Below are positions 8,129 to 13,779 of a DNA stretch of 23,850 nucleotides, one piece after another. Position 1 is the first letter of the stretch; every line of letters begins with the position of its first letter. The position numbers were made by a program, and so were the translations under genes. Source of the stretch: a virus; IMG/VR virus record IMGVR_UViG_3300008120_001123, positions 1 to 23,850 of that record; one strand, written 5' to 3'. The notes beneath the pieces were generated by a model that saw nothing but the letters and a program-made list of their open reading frames with translations, was not told the DNA's origin and searched no databases.

Positions 8129-8406
8129 AGGAGAGAGGTCTTCGGATTTGCGATCGCGTACCACGACGAGGTCACGCTTCCGGCCTTCACGTAGATCTTG
8201 GACAGATCGACCACGCCCATGTCGAACCAGCTGCCGCCGGAGTCGCTGCCGTTGATGAAGATAAACTCGTTCGTGTTCGACGTGCTCGTCACGAGATCGC
8301 CGTTGCCGCCGATGAAGCGGATCTTCAGCGACGCGAACTGTGGCGTCGAGCCGAAGATCTGGGAGTAGGTCGTTGTCTGGTTCGCGGTCCTGAACAGCTG
8401 GCTCAT
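8125..8406 (-). CDS. Small unknown virion-region protein (93 aa)
   Basis: This protein begins MSQLFRTANQTTTYSQIFGS and has a Ser/Thr/Asn/Gly-rich, beta-strand texture without charge clusters, for example IRFIGGNGDLVTSTSNTNEF. The short, polar, strand-rich make-up is typical of small structural or decoration proteins in phage tail-fibre regions, but I do not recognise a family. It begins immediately after the upstream stop (TAA at 8407-8409, ATG at 8404-8406) and overlaps the lipoprotein gene downstream as ATGA. It is therefore expressed with the late operon. Confidence 0.68.
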   Translation of the reverse strand: MSQLFRTANQTTTYSQIFGSTPQFASLKIRFIGGNGDLVTSTSNTNEFIFINGSDSGGSWFDMGVVDLSKIYVKAGSVTSSWYAIANPKTSLL

Positions 8407-8706
8407 TTAGTCGTCCTCCTCGTCCTCGTCCTCTTCCTCATCCTTCTCATCGGCATCCTCGATCTCGTCGATGCGGTCGCGGACCCAGCGCATGAGTCCC
8501 TGCACGGTCAGCTGGTTTCCGAGCGAGACCGAGTGGATCGTGGTTCTTCGCTTGCGCTGCTTCGTCCAGACGAATAGCACCGCGTCCGCTCCGACGGTCT
8601 CGATCGCCTCGCGACCCATCTGCACCATGCAGGCGGCCTCGATCTCGCTCGGGTCGAGATGCCCGTCCTTTCGCTTTCGCGCCTTGTCGGGCTTCTCGTC
8701 GTTCAT
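8407..8706 (-). CDS. Small unknown protein with acidic C-terminal tail (99 aa)
   Basis: The start is the ATG at 8704-8706, which overlaps the metallophosphoesterase stop as ATGA. The first 20 residues are highly charged (MNDEKPDKARKRKDGHLDPS). The middle looks folded (EIEAACMVQMGREAIETVGA, then DAVLFVWTKQRKRR). The last 25 residues are almost all acidic (DEIEDADEKDEEEDEDEEDD). Acidic tails can mimic DNA or bind basic proteins, but no family is recognised. It keeps strict coupling with its neighbours, so it is probably a real late-operon gene. Function unknown. Confidence 0.65.
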   Translation of the reverse strand: MNDEKPDKARKRKDGHLDPSEIEAACMVQMGREAIETVGADAVLFVWTKQRKRRTTIHSVSLGNQLTVQGLMRWVRDRIDEIEDADEKDEEEDEDEEDD

Positions 8707-9572
8707 CGCGCCGGCTCCACGTTGTAGCGGACCTTGTACGAGTTCCCGTCCTTCTCGCTCCAGACCTTGAGCCACCACGCCCCGAGCGACTGAGGCATGA
8801 AGCCCTTCTCGACGGCCCAGCCCTCGCCGGCCATCGTGTCCTCCTTGTACCCGGGCGAGCGGATGTGGATCTGCTCGTCGCGGTAGATCCGGTCGGACTC
8901 GTTCAGCCGCTGCCGCGCGATGGAGAGATAGAAGTCGGTGTGGGTGTGGCCGCTCCAGACGATGTTCGCGTCCGGCCACGCAAGGCCCATGCGGTTCGTC
9001 TGGATCGTGCCGCGGGTGACGGGAGCCGCGCCGCCGTAGCCGTGGTGATACGCGAGCGCGATCTTCCCGACGCGCGAGACGGTGTTCGCCATGCGCCGCC
9101 GGACTTGGATCGAGATCCAGCCCTGATAGCGGCCGATCGTCAGGTGCGGCGCCTTCGGCTTGAGGAGCGCGTAGAGGCGTTCCGTCAGGTGCGTGTCGTT
9201 GTGCTTTGCGACCGAGGTCTCGTGGTTCCCCGGGCTCATCAGGAACCATCGCGCCATGTACGGGCCGTATCGCTCGGCCGCGACCTCGACGAGCCGGTCG
9301 AGGTACTGCCCATGCCGGTACTCCTCGCGGAGCGCCGAGCGGTCCTGCCGCTTGTCGTAGCGCCCCTGCATACAGTCGAAGAGGTCGCCGATGTCGGCGA
9401 TCCACGCCTTGCGCTCGAGCGCCTCGCGTAGGTGCTTCTCCTCGAGCTCCCGGTGCGAGCCGACCGCGTCATGGTGCGCGTCGGAACGGAGCAGGAACCA
9501 CGTCGGCTCGTTGCCGACGAGCTCTAGATCGACCTTCACGACGCCGCGGTCGGGCGTCTTCACGTCTCCCAT
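8703..9572 (-). CDS. Calcineurin-like metallophosphoesterase
   Basis: This 289-aa protein has all the metal-binding motifs of the calcineurin-like phosphoesterase fold, in order: D31-A-H33 (SDAHHD), G62-D-x-x-D66 (GDLFD), G115-N-H-E118 (GNHE), a histidine pair in AYHHG (176-177) and G208-H-T-H211. These residues hold two metal ions and hydrolyse phosphomono- or phosphodiesters. Members include DNA-repair nucleases, RNA ligase-associated phosphatases and cyclic-nucleotide phosphodiesterases. The substrate here is unknown. The start is an ATG three bases after the stop of the TM/coiled-coil gene. It lies in the operon that also holds the terminase and tail genes, which is an unusual place for such an enzyme. 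Confidence 0.88.
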   Translation of the reverse strand: MGDVKTPDRGVVKVDLELVGNEPTWFLLRSDAHHDAVGSHRELEEKHLREALERKAWIADIGDLFDCMQGRYDKRQDRSALREEYRHGQYLDRLVEVAAERYGPYMARWFLMSPGNHETSVAKHNDTHLTERLYALLKPKAPHLTIGRYQGWISIQVRRRMANTVSRVGKIALAYHHGYGGAAPVTRGTIQTNRMGLAWPDANIVWSGHTHTDFYLSIARQRLNESDRIYRDEQIHIRSPGYKEDTMAGEGWAVEKGFMPQSLGAWWLKVWSEKDGNSYKVRYNVEPAR

Positions 9573-9575
9573 GTC

Positions 9576-9812
9576 TCACCGTCCTTCGTCTTTCCTCCTG
9601 GCGATGTCGAGAGTGATCGCCTGAAGGCTGTTTCGGATCTCGTGGATGTGGTGCTCGTGGCGCGCGAGCGCCTCGTCGATGCGCTTGTTCTCGCCGCCGA
9701 TCCGCTCCTCGATCTTCGCGAGACGGGACGAGATCGAGAAGAAGGCGGCGAAGAGCGGACCGAGCACGACCGTCATCGGGACGGCGATCTTGAGAAAGTC
9801 CTCGAAGCTCAC
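9576..9812 (-). CDS. Single-TM plus coiled-coil protein (holin-like or XhlA-like)
   Basis: The frame starts with a GTG at 9810-9812 that overlaps the nuclease stop as GTGA and encodes 78 aa. It begins MSFEDFLKIAVPM, then has one hydrophobic segment (VPMTVVLGPLFAAFFSIS, about residues 10-28). A heptad-rich helix follows (SSRLAKIEERIGGENKRIDE, then LARHEHHIHEIRNSLQAITL), and the end is basic. One membrane span joined to a coiled coil resembles haemolysin XhlA-type phage proteins and some class III holins, but in those the coiled coil usually comes first. A lysis or membrane role is therefore only a suggestion. It starts the late operon together with the nuclease gene. Confidence 0.68.
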   Translation of the reverse strand: MSFEDFLKIAVPMTVVLGPLFAAFFSISSRLAKIEERIGGENKRIDEALARHEHHIHEIRNSLQAITLDIARRKDEGR

Positions 9813-10174
9813 GGCATTTCCCCCACGCGGCAGATGCGGACTGCGAGGTCGCGCACATGGTTGAGATCGACGAGCGCGAGGAAGCGGCGCTCGCCGTCCT
9901 CGCGGAGCAGGACAACGGGGATCGCCTTGCCTGCGGCGTCCTCCTCGGCCTGCTCGTAGAACCTGAAGCACGAATGGGCCGCCCGGGCCTTGACCTCGAA
10001 GTGCACGCCTTCGATGGTCGTGGTGAGGTCGGCGTCGCCGGCTCGCCCGCAGAACTGGACGGAGCGTCGCGCCTCGCACGCGAGCGCGTCGGCGACTGCC
10101 GCGGCGGCCTCGCGCTCGACGCGCTTGCCCTTCTGTCTGGATAGCGAACCCATGCGCGCCTTTGATCGGCGCAT
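9809..10174 (-). CDS. Small PD-(D/E)XK-type endonuclease (Holliday-resolvase-like)
   Basis: This 121-aa protein has the core of a PD-(D/E)XK nuclease. It has a basic N-terminal helix with Glu20 (RQKGKRVEREAAAAVADAL), GRAGDADL with D47/D49, HFEVKA with E60-x-K62, then a Gln/Ala-bearing helix (FYEQAEEDAAGK) and a strand (PVVLLRED). This matches Holliday-junction-resolvase/VRR-like phage nucleases that trim or resolve branched DNA before packaging. The start at 10174 has GGAGG ten bases upstream. An alternative ATG at 10153 has AAAGG five bases upstream and would give 114 aa, so the start is uncertain. It is the first gene of the packaging/late operon after the terminator. Confidence 0.78.
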   Translation of the reverse strand: MRRSKARMGSLSRQKGKRVEREAAAAVADALACEARRSVQFCGRAGDADLTTTIEGVHFEVKARAAHSCFRFYEQAEEDAAGKAIPVVLLREDGERRFLALVDLNHVRDLAVRICRVGEMP

Positions 10175-10307
10175 CCGGTTTCCGCCTCCATCGCTCGATT
10201 CCGGCTTCGTTCCGCTCCCGTCGCTCTTTTACTGTGCGGAAACATCCATAAGCAAAAAGAACGCCGCCCGTCCGATCGGCTCAGACGGGCGGCGCAAATG
10301 GGGGGAC
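10175..10307. other. Intergenic gap between early and late operons
   Basis: This 133-base gap contains the strong minus-strand terminator described separately and then about 75 bases before the nuclease gene. On the minus strand a weak sigma70-like pair can be picked, TTGCTT, an 18-base spacer, then TAAAAG (about 10222-10252). It shares only four bases of the -10 consensus and overlaps the terminator U-tract, so I do not list it as a promoter. A late promoter is expected here because the operon downstream would otherwise depend on read-through. It could instead be recognised by a phage-specific factor. Confidence 0.5.
10252..10294 (-). terminator. Rho-independent terminator ending the early operon
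   Basis: A perfect 11-base inverted repeat, CGCCGCCCGTC at 10262-10272 and GACGGGCGGCG at 10284-10294, encloses an 11-base loop. Read on the minus strand it is followed at once by TTCTTTTTGC. A GC-only stem plus a T-tract is the classic intrinsic terminator. It starts 14 bases after the stop of the 75-aa gene at 10308, so it closes the early block and separates it from the nuclease-to-portal operon. Confidence 0.9.
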
Positions 10308-10535
10308 TCACTCTCTGCCGGGAGCGTAGTGGGTCGGCAAGTGCCAGTCAAGACCGTTGGCGCTCTGCTCCGGACCGACGCACGTCCACCGGACGTTCTC
10401 TGCGCCGAGCCGGCGGAGGTAGGCGGCGAGTTCCTTCGCGACGTTCTTCGTGAGCTCCTTGGGGTTCGTGACGATCCGCGTCGCGTGGATCGGACCGCGC
10501 GTGGGGTGTGTTCCCCGGCACCGGACGATCCTCAT
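10308..10535 (-). CDS. Small unknown protein (75 aa)
   Basis: The start is the ATG at 10533-10535, which overlaps the preceding stop as ATGA. The product begins MRIVRCRGTHPTRGPIHATR and continues with a helical part (PKELTKNVAKELAAYLRRLG) and a Trp-containing end (ENVRWTCVGPEQSANGLDWH). It is basic at the N-terminus, has two cysteines and shows no signal peptide or TM segment. The family is not recognised. It is the last gene before the strong terminator, so it ends the early transcription unit. Confidence 0.62.
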   Translation of the reverse strand: MRIVRCRGTHPTRGPIHATRIVTNPKELTKNVAKELAAYLRRLGAENVRWTCVGPEQSANGLDWHLPTHYAPGRE

Positions 10536-10693
10536 AGACCGCACCTTTCCGCGATCCAGAGGATCAGGATTGCCCAGAGCCAGGTGCATCCGGCGACGGA
10601 AAAGGCGAGGAAGGACCACCCGACGTACCAGTAGACGAGGTCGAGGAGTTCGTCTCGGACGTTGAGTTCCTTGGGTTCGTAGTCCTGTGGCAT
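10532..10693 (-). CDS. Small membrane protein (53 aa)
   Basis: The ATG at 10691-10693 is preceded by AGAGAGGAACGA, a usable SD. After a charged start (MPQDYEPKELNVRDELLD) the rest is strongly hydrophobic (YWYVGWSFLAFSVAG, then TWLWAILILWIAERCGL). This fits either two short membrane spans or one long one, ending in a short charged tail. The size and layout would allow a holin or a membrane-targeted host-takeover protein. It overlaps the end of the sigma-like frame by 130 bases, which is unusually long for this genome, and is coupled to the 75-aa gene as ATGA. Confidence 0.62.
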   Translation of the reverse strand: MPQDYEPKELNVRDELLDLVYWYVGWSFLAFSVAGCTWLWAILILWIAERCGL

Positions 10694-11127
10694 TCGTTCC
10701 TCTCTCTGATTCGCCGGATGGCGTCCGTGACGGCGGCTTGGCTGACGCCGAGCCATCGAGCGACCTCGGTCTTCGTGAGTCCGTCGCAGATGAGGCGGAC
10801 CATCCTTAGTTGTCCCGGCGTCAAGTCCCAGCCATCGAGGTAGTCGTCTGCATGATGAGGCGGATCGCGGGTGGCGAGGTCGGATGGGATCTCTTGGAAC
10901 TTGCGCCGGAGCGATTCTCCGGTCCGAGCGCGTCGGCCCCGTTCCTTCCGGTATGCGTCGATGACGTCGAGCCTGACGCGATGGACGCACCACGCGGGAG
11001 AGAAGAGCGAATGCATCGCGATGTCGTGGGGCTCGCGGCCGTCGATGGAGTTGCGCCCGAGCCGGCGGAACTCTCGTTCCGCGGCCCATAGCGCGATCCT
11101 GTAGCGGTCGAGCGGTCCCGGCAGCAC
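10564..11127 (-). CDS. Sigma-factor-like HTH protein, overlapping C-terminus
   Basis: The frame starts with GTG (11125-11127), three bases after the upstream stop, and is open for 187 aa. Residues about 35-75 (SLFSPAWCVHRVRLDVIDAY, then RKERGRRAR) resemble sigma region 2, with the pattern R-x-x-x-D-x-x-x-x-x-R-x-x-x-R. Residues about 103-135 (LTPGQLRMVRLICDGLTKTE, then VARWLGVSQAAVTDAIRRIR) resemble region 4 or a LuxR-type HTH. The last 45 residues lie over the 53-aa membrane gene and are Ser/Thr/Pro low complexity, so the true C-terminus may be near base 10690. It could redirect host RNA polymerase to late genes. This is an inference from motifs and its place just before the late operon. Confidence 0.62.
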   Translation of the reverse strand: MLPGPLDRYRIALWAAEREFRRLGRNSIDGREPHDIAMHSLFSPAWCVHRVRLDVIDAYRKERGRRARTGESLRRKFQEIPSDLATRDPPHHADDYLDGWDLTPGQLRMVRLICDGLTKTEVARWLGVSQAAVTDAIRRIRERNECHRTTNPRNSTSETNSSTSSTGTSGGPSSPFPSPDAPGSGQS

Positions 11128-11130
11128 GGA

Positions 11131-11370
11131 CTAGGCATCGGCTGAGTCCCGGTGGGAGCGTATTTCGGGCGGGTGCTCGGCGGCGCGTGCGGCGTGCAGC
11201 TGTGTGCCGGCGATCCAGAGGTCGCGTTGTTCGCGGAGCCGGTGGACCTCGTCGCGCAGCCGCTCGATCTGATCGGCGGCTTCGCTTAGTTCTGGAAGCA
11301 ACTCGACCGGGTATTCCCTGCCGCGCTTGCGTATTTCCTTACGCAGCCGCGCCACGATGTCTTCGCTCAT
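11131..11370 (-). CDS. Small coiled-coil protein (79 aa)
   Basis: The ATG at 11368-11370 has a textbook AAGGAGG four bases upstream and overlaps the previous stop as ATGA. The product starts MSEDIVARLRKEIRKRGREY and continues with a heptad-like, highly charged helix (LSEAADQIERLRDEVHRLRE). The end is polar and His/Arg rich. Most of the protein is likely to be a coiled coil. No family or catalytic motif is recognised. Similar short coiled-coil proteins are common in early phage operons. Confidence 0.65.
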   Translation of the reverse strand: MSEDIVARLRKEIRKRGREYPVELLPELSEAADQIERLRDEVHRLREQRDLWIAGTQLHAARAAEHPPEIRSHRDSADA

Positions 11371-11756
11371 CGTTCCTCCTTGAAGCAGTCCCAGCCTTGC
11401 TCTTTGGCGACATCGCGAGGATCAAGCGGCTTTGCGAGGTCGCATACCATCTCCGGATTCGCCAGGATGTTGCATAGCCACCTGCGAACCGCATCGCGCT
11501 CGCGCCTGGTTTGTGCGACTTGCTCGCGTAGCTCTGCGTCGTAGCTACGTAGGTTTGCGACCCTCTCCTCTCCGGAAAGCCTGAGCTGCTCAATCTCTGC
11601 CTGCGCCTGATTGAGCACATGATGAGCGACGGCGGCGGCGACTCTCAGGACGAGCGGGTCGCTCGTATCGCTGACGGTCTTCCAGTCCGCGAGGAGATGG
11701 TCGATCCGTTCCGAGACGGTCATCGCGTCCCATTTCTTTCCGAATCCGTTCTTCAT
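11367..11756 (-). CDS. Unknown coiled-coil early protein (129 aa)
   Basis: The product begins MKNGFGKKWDAMTVSERIDH and has a long central helix (NQAQAEIEQLRLSGEERVAN, then AELREQVAQTRRERDAVRRW) that predicts as a coiled coil. The end (DPRDVAKEQGWDCFKEER) is polar. No TM segment, signal or enzyme motif is seen. It overlaps both neighbours as ATGA. It shares coiled-coil character with the next gene, so the two might pair, but this is a guess. Family not recognised. Confidence 0.65.
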   Translation of the reverse strand: MKNGFGKKWDAMTVSERIDHLLADWKTVSDTSDPLVLRVAAAVAHHVLNQAQAEIEQLRLSGEERVANLRSYDAELREQVAQTRRERDAVRRWLCNILANPEMVCDLAKPLDPRDVAKEQGWDCFKEER

Positions 11757-12061
11757 GGTGTCTCCGGATAAAGCATAAGTTCGTCTCCCTCGATGATCCT
11801 CACTTCGAAGTCCTCGCGATCGAGCTTCGGGATTATGTATGCGAGATCCGCCTTCTCATCGAGGAAGTTCCAGACCATCACTCTCCCGATCCAGATCTCG
11901 AGCTTGATTCTCTCCTGCGTGTCGTGATCGAAGAACTCCCGAGTAAACCGGAACGCCTCGCGCGTGTATTGCCCGGAATGCCCGAAGACCTCGACGCTCA
12001 TGGAAGGCGTTTGCAGCTTCTTTCCGTCGAGCGGACCGCCTATGTAGAGAAGCGGCTTCAC
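11753..12061 (-). CDS. Unknown small protein with GGPLDG motif (102 aa)
   Basis: The frame opens with GTG (12059-12061), overlapping the upstream stop as GTGA. The protein begins MKPLLYIGGPLDGKK. The I-G-G-P-L-D-G motif is seen at the start of many small phage proteins of unknown function that go on to alternating beta strands and aromatic residues, as here (YTREAFRFTREFFDHDTQER, then IKLEIWIGRVMVWNF). No catalytic residues can be named. It is coupled by ATGA to the 129-aa gene. It probably belongs to that widespread but uncharacterised group. Confidence 0.65.
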   Translation of the reverse strand: MKPLLYIGGPLDGKKLQTPSMSVEVFGHSGQYTREAFRFTREFFDHDTQERIKLEIWIGRVMVWNFLDEKADLAYIIPKLDREDFEVRIIEGDELMLYPETP

Positions 12062-12234
12062 GGCTTGTCCGACCTGACGAGAGGGATCGCGCAGACGATG
12101 GCCTCGCGGATGCGGTCGAGCTCCTCCCAGTCGAACCAGATGTCCTTGCCGTTGTAGTCGGCGTCGCGATGGTCGATCAGCTCGAGCGCCTTGTGCAACC
12201 TGGCGACGGTTCGCGCGCGTTCGTTCTCATCCAT
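12058..12234 (-). CDS. Small unknown protein (58 aa)
   Basis: The ATG at 12232-12234 has GGGGAGGAGAC about six bases upstream, a strong SD, and overlaps the previous gene by eight bases. The product begins MDENERARTVARLHKALELI and continues NGKDIWFDWEELDRIREAIV. It is acidic and mostly helical, with no TM segment or motif. Family not recognised. A compact gene with a strong SD and coupled ends is likely to be real. Confidence 0.62.
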   Translation of the reverse strand: MDENERARTVARLHKALELIDHRDADYNGKDIWFDWEELDRIREAIVCAIPLVRSDKP

Positions 12235-12514
12235 TGCGGTCTCCTCCCCAGGCTTCCATGCCCGCGGCGACCATGCTTGCGATGAACGCGATCTCCTCGA
12301 GGCTGAAGCGGATCGAGACGACCGGGTTGCTCTGGCCGGTGTCGACGTTGTGCGACTCGACGTCGACGAAAACGACGGACGGCGTCTCACACGCGTCGTA
12401 GTGGACGCTGGTCCGCGTCCAGGTTCCCTCGTTCTCCGGCGTCACGACTTCGGCCGGCTCGACGACCTCTCCCATCCGGATCGTGACCGATCCCTCGCTC
12501 ATCGTCCTAGGCAT
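12227..12514 (-). CDS. Unknown early protein (95 aa)
   Basis: The ATG at 12512-12514 follows AAGGAGACAGCG, a strong SD, itself preceded by a small stem-loop. The product begins MPRTMSEGSVTIRMGEVVEP. It has a strand-rich middle (SVHYDACETPSVVFVDVESH) and a helical end (SIRFSLEEIAFIASMVAAGM). It is acidic and soluble, with no family recognised. It is not coupled to the gene before it (25 bases of space), so the hairpin-SD leader may control entry of ribosomes to this part of the operon. Confidence 0.65.
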   Translation of the reverse strand: MPRTMSEGSVTIRMGEVVEPAEVVTPENEGTWTRTSVHYDACETPSVVFVDVESHNVDTGQSNPVVSIRFSLEEIAFIASMVAAGMEAWGGDRNG

Positions 12515-12526
12515 CGCTGTCTCCTT

Positions 12527-12540
12527 GCGGCTCCTGCCGC
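12527..12540 (-). promoter_or_regulatory. Leader stem-loop before the 95-aa gene
   Basis: On the minus strand this reads GCGGC-AGGA-GCCGC, a perfect 5-base stem with a GGA-containing loop. It is followed by AAGGAGACAGCG and the ATG. It overlaps the last base of the preceding stop codon and forms the whole intergenic space. AGGA in a loop is the type of site bound by CsrA/RsmA proteins. One of six similar leaders in the early block. Confidence 0.5.
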
Positions 12541-12799
12541 TACTTGGTGTCTCGTTCGTCGGCGAACTTCTGCGACATCTCGCCGATGTCGCGGAACCCG
12601 CGCTCGGCTCCTTCGAGGATCTCGCGGTGCGCGTTCGCCAGCGCGTCGCGGATTCCGTCGTACGACCTAACCCAGACGAGGACGGTGAGAGCGACGCGCA
12701 GCTCGTCGCCGTCCCGGAATCTGATCGGATGTTCTTCCTGCCGTCGTCGTACGACCGGGAGATCCCGCCGTACTCGTCCACGTTCTCAATGCTGTCCAT
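12540..12799 (-). CDS. Small unknown protein, frame apparently shifted
   Basis: From the ATG at 12797-12799, with a GGGAGGGCTGAGG-type SD, the frame reads like protein for about 25 residues (MDSIENVDEYGGISRSYDDG, then RKNIR) and then becomes Ser/Thr/Arg shadow. From about 12725 a neighbouring frame reads like good protein and ends with TAG at 12540-12542: FRDGDELRVALTVLVWVRSY, then REILEGAERGFRDIGEMSQK. That frame has no start codon of its own and meets a TGA upstream. Joining them needs a -1 shift (one base missing) near 12715-12730 and gives about 85 aa with a helical, charged end. No clear slippery heptamer is present, so a lost base in assembly or a damaged gene are the simplest explanations. 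Confidence 0.55.
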
Positions 12800-12803
12800 C
12801 GCC

Positions 12804-12974
12804 TCAGCCCTCCCTCTCGACGTCGATCCTGACGTCCTTCGGAAACTTCATCGCGATCCGGTTCTCCTCGAGGACGCGGATCGTCGCGAATGTCTCGCCC
12901 TCGCGCGCGAAGACGATCCGATCGCCTTCGCGGAGCTCGCGCACGAGCCCAAGTCCCTCTTTGGTGCTGCTCAT
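12804..12974 (-). CDS. Small CsrA-like protein (56 aa)
   Basis: The start ATG (12972-12974) overlaps the previous stop as ATGA and has CAAGGAGAC eight bases upstream. After MSSTKEGLGLVREL, residues 15-50 read REGDRIVFAREGETFATIRV then LEENRIAMKFPKDVRI. The pattern x-G-D-x-I, alternating strands, N-R-I-x-x-x-x-P-K-D-V-x-I and a charged end resembles CsrA/RsmA, a small RNA-binding dimer that blocks or protects mRNAs at GGA sites. Differences are real: the middle is about six residues longer than in CsrA, and the key arginine after the PKxV strand is displaced by two positions (R54). Another small beta-barrel is possible. The match is moderate. Confidence 0.55.
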   Translation of the reverse strand: MSSTKEGLGLVRELREGDRIVFAREGETFATIRVLEENRIAMKFPKDVRIDVEREG

Positions 12975-13237
12975 GGAGTGGTCTCCTTGGCCCCTTGTCG
13001 GGCCGCCGGCGGGAGCGGAGACCCGCCGGCGACCCGGTGGCAAGGGGAGACAAGCGGCGCTTCCGTGCGCGGGCCTTGCTCGGGGAATGATAGCGGATTG
13101 CCGCCCGTCTCGGTGCAGTGCGCGACGATCCAGCGGATCGCCATGATCTCGTGCTCGTCGACCGGCACGGACCGAATCGCGAGGGAGATGAGGCCGCGGC
13201 GCGTGTTTCGAGATAGGTACGGTCCGCGTTCGTTCAC
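12971..13237 (-). CDS. Unknown protein (88 aa), GTG start
   Basis: The frame begins with a GTG (13235-13237) overlapping the Gp157 stop as GTGA and ends overlapping the CsrA-like start as ATGA. These two couplings are the main evidence that it is a gene. The first half looks folded (NERGPYLSRNTRRGLISLAI, then EHEIMAIRWIVAHCTETGGN). The last 35 residues are Pro/Ala/Arg rich and lie over the leader hairpin of the next gene. It is basic and has two cysteines. Family not recognised. It may simply be a short protein with a disordered tail. Confidence 0.52.
   Translation of the reverse strand: MNERGPYLSRNTRRGLISLAIRSVPVDEHEIMAIRWIVAHCTETGGNPLSFPEQGPRTEAPLVSPCHRVAGGSPLPPAARQGAKETTP
12989..13004 (-). 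promoter_or_regulatory. Leader stem-loop before the CsrA-like gene
   Basis: On the minus strand GGCCC-gacaag-GGGCC forms a 5-base stem. It is followed directly by AAGGAGACCACTCC and the ATG at 12974. It lies inside the end of the 88-aa frame. The arrangement of stem then AAGGAGAC matches the leaders at 12527, 14665 and 15487, which suggests a shared control element rather than chance. Confidence 0.42.
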
Positions 13238-13755
13238 TTGATGCTGATCCTGTTGGCGCGTTCCATCAGGATCGCGAAGGGGAGGGACTGGCCGGCTTCG
13301 AGCGCGGCGCGGATCTTCTCCTTGTCGGGCTCGGTCTTGATCTGGAGGAAGTCCGCCGGCACTTCGCCGTGAATGTCGAGCGGCCGCTTGCCGCCGTTCC
13401 TCGCCAGGGCGATTCGATATCGCGGCGTCTCGACTGGCCGGAGGTTGCGCGACTCGAAGACGAACTGGAGCCGGCGGCGCAGGGCGTCGGCGGATGCGGC
13501 GTCGGTCTTCGCGCGCTTCGCGAGACGCGCGGCCTCGACCGAGCGCATCTCCGCGCGCGCCTCCCATTCGGTGATGAGCGCGGCGTAGGAGTCGAGCTTG
13601 GCCTCGAGGTCGCCCTCGAGGTCGGTTTCCCACTGGGAGAGGATGGACTCGATCTGCGGGTCGGACAGGTCGCCGCCGTTCTCGGCGAGGATGTCGTCGA
13701 GTGCGCGGACGTCGTCCGTGATGTCGAGAAGGGTTCGATAGGGCTTGTCTGCCAT
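13234..13755 (-). CDS. Siphovirus Gp157-like protein
   Basis: This 173-aa protein starts MADKPYRTLLDITDDVRALD and has a long charged coiled-coil region (YAALITEWEARAEMRSVEAA, then RLAKRAKTDAASADALRRRL). It ends with strands (RYRIALARNGGKRPLDIHGE, then VPADFLQIKTEPDKEKIRAA). The layout of coiled coil, then an R-x-R-I-A-x-x-x-x-x-x-P strand, then VP-x-x-F fits the Siphovirus Gp157 family of early phage proteins, first noted in streptococcal phages and of uncertain biochemical role. It is often near single-strand annealing genes, as here. It has its own promoter and a leader hairpin holding its SD, and it leads an operon with the 88-aa and CsrA-like genes. Confidence 0.85.
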   Translation of the reverse strand: MADKPYRTLLDITDDVRALDDILAENGGDLSDPQIESILSQWETDLEGDLEAKLDSYAALITEWEARAEMRSVEAARLAKRAKTDAASADALRRRLQFVFESRNLRPVETPRYRIALARNGGKRPLDIHGEVPADFLQIKTEPDKEKIRAALEAGQSLPFAILMERANRISIK

Positions 13756-13756
13756 G

Positions 13757-13773
13757 AGTTCCTCCTTGGAACT
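13757..13773 (-). promoter_or_regulatory. SD-sequestering leader hairpin of the Gp157 gene
   Basis: On the minus strand AGTTCC-AAGGA-GGAACT forms a perfect 6-base stem whose loop AAGGA plus the next GG is the ribosome binding site (AAGGAGG, five bases before ATG). Folding would hide half of the SD in a stem. A-N-GGA in a hairpin loop at the SD is the textbook binding site of CsrA-type repressors. The predicted transcript start sits at the foot of the hairpin. Confidence 0.62.
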
Positions 13774-13779
13774 GTGTTG

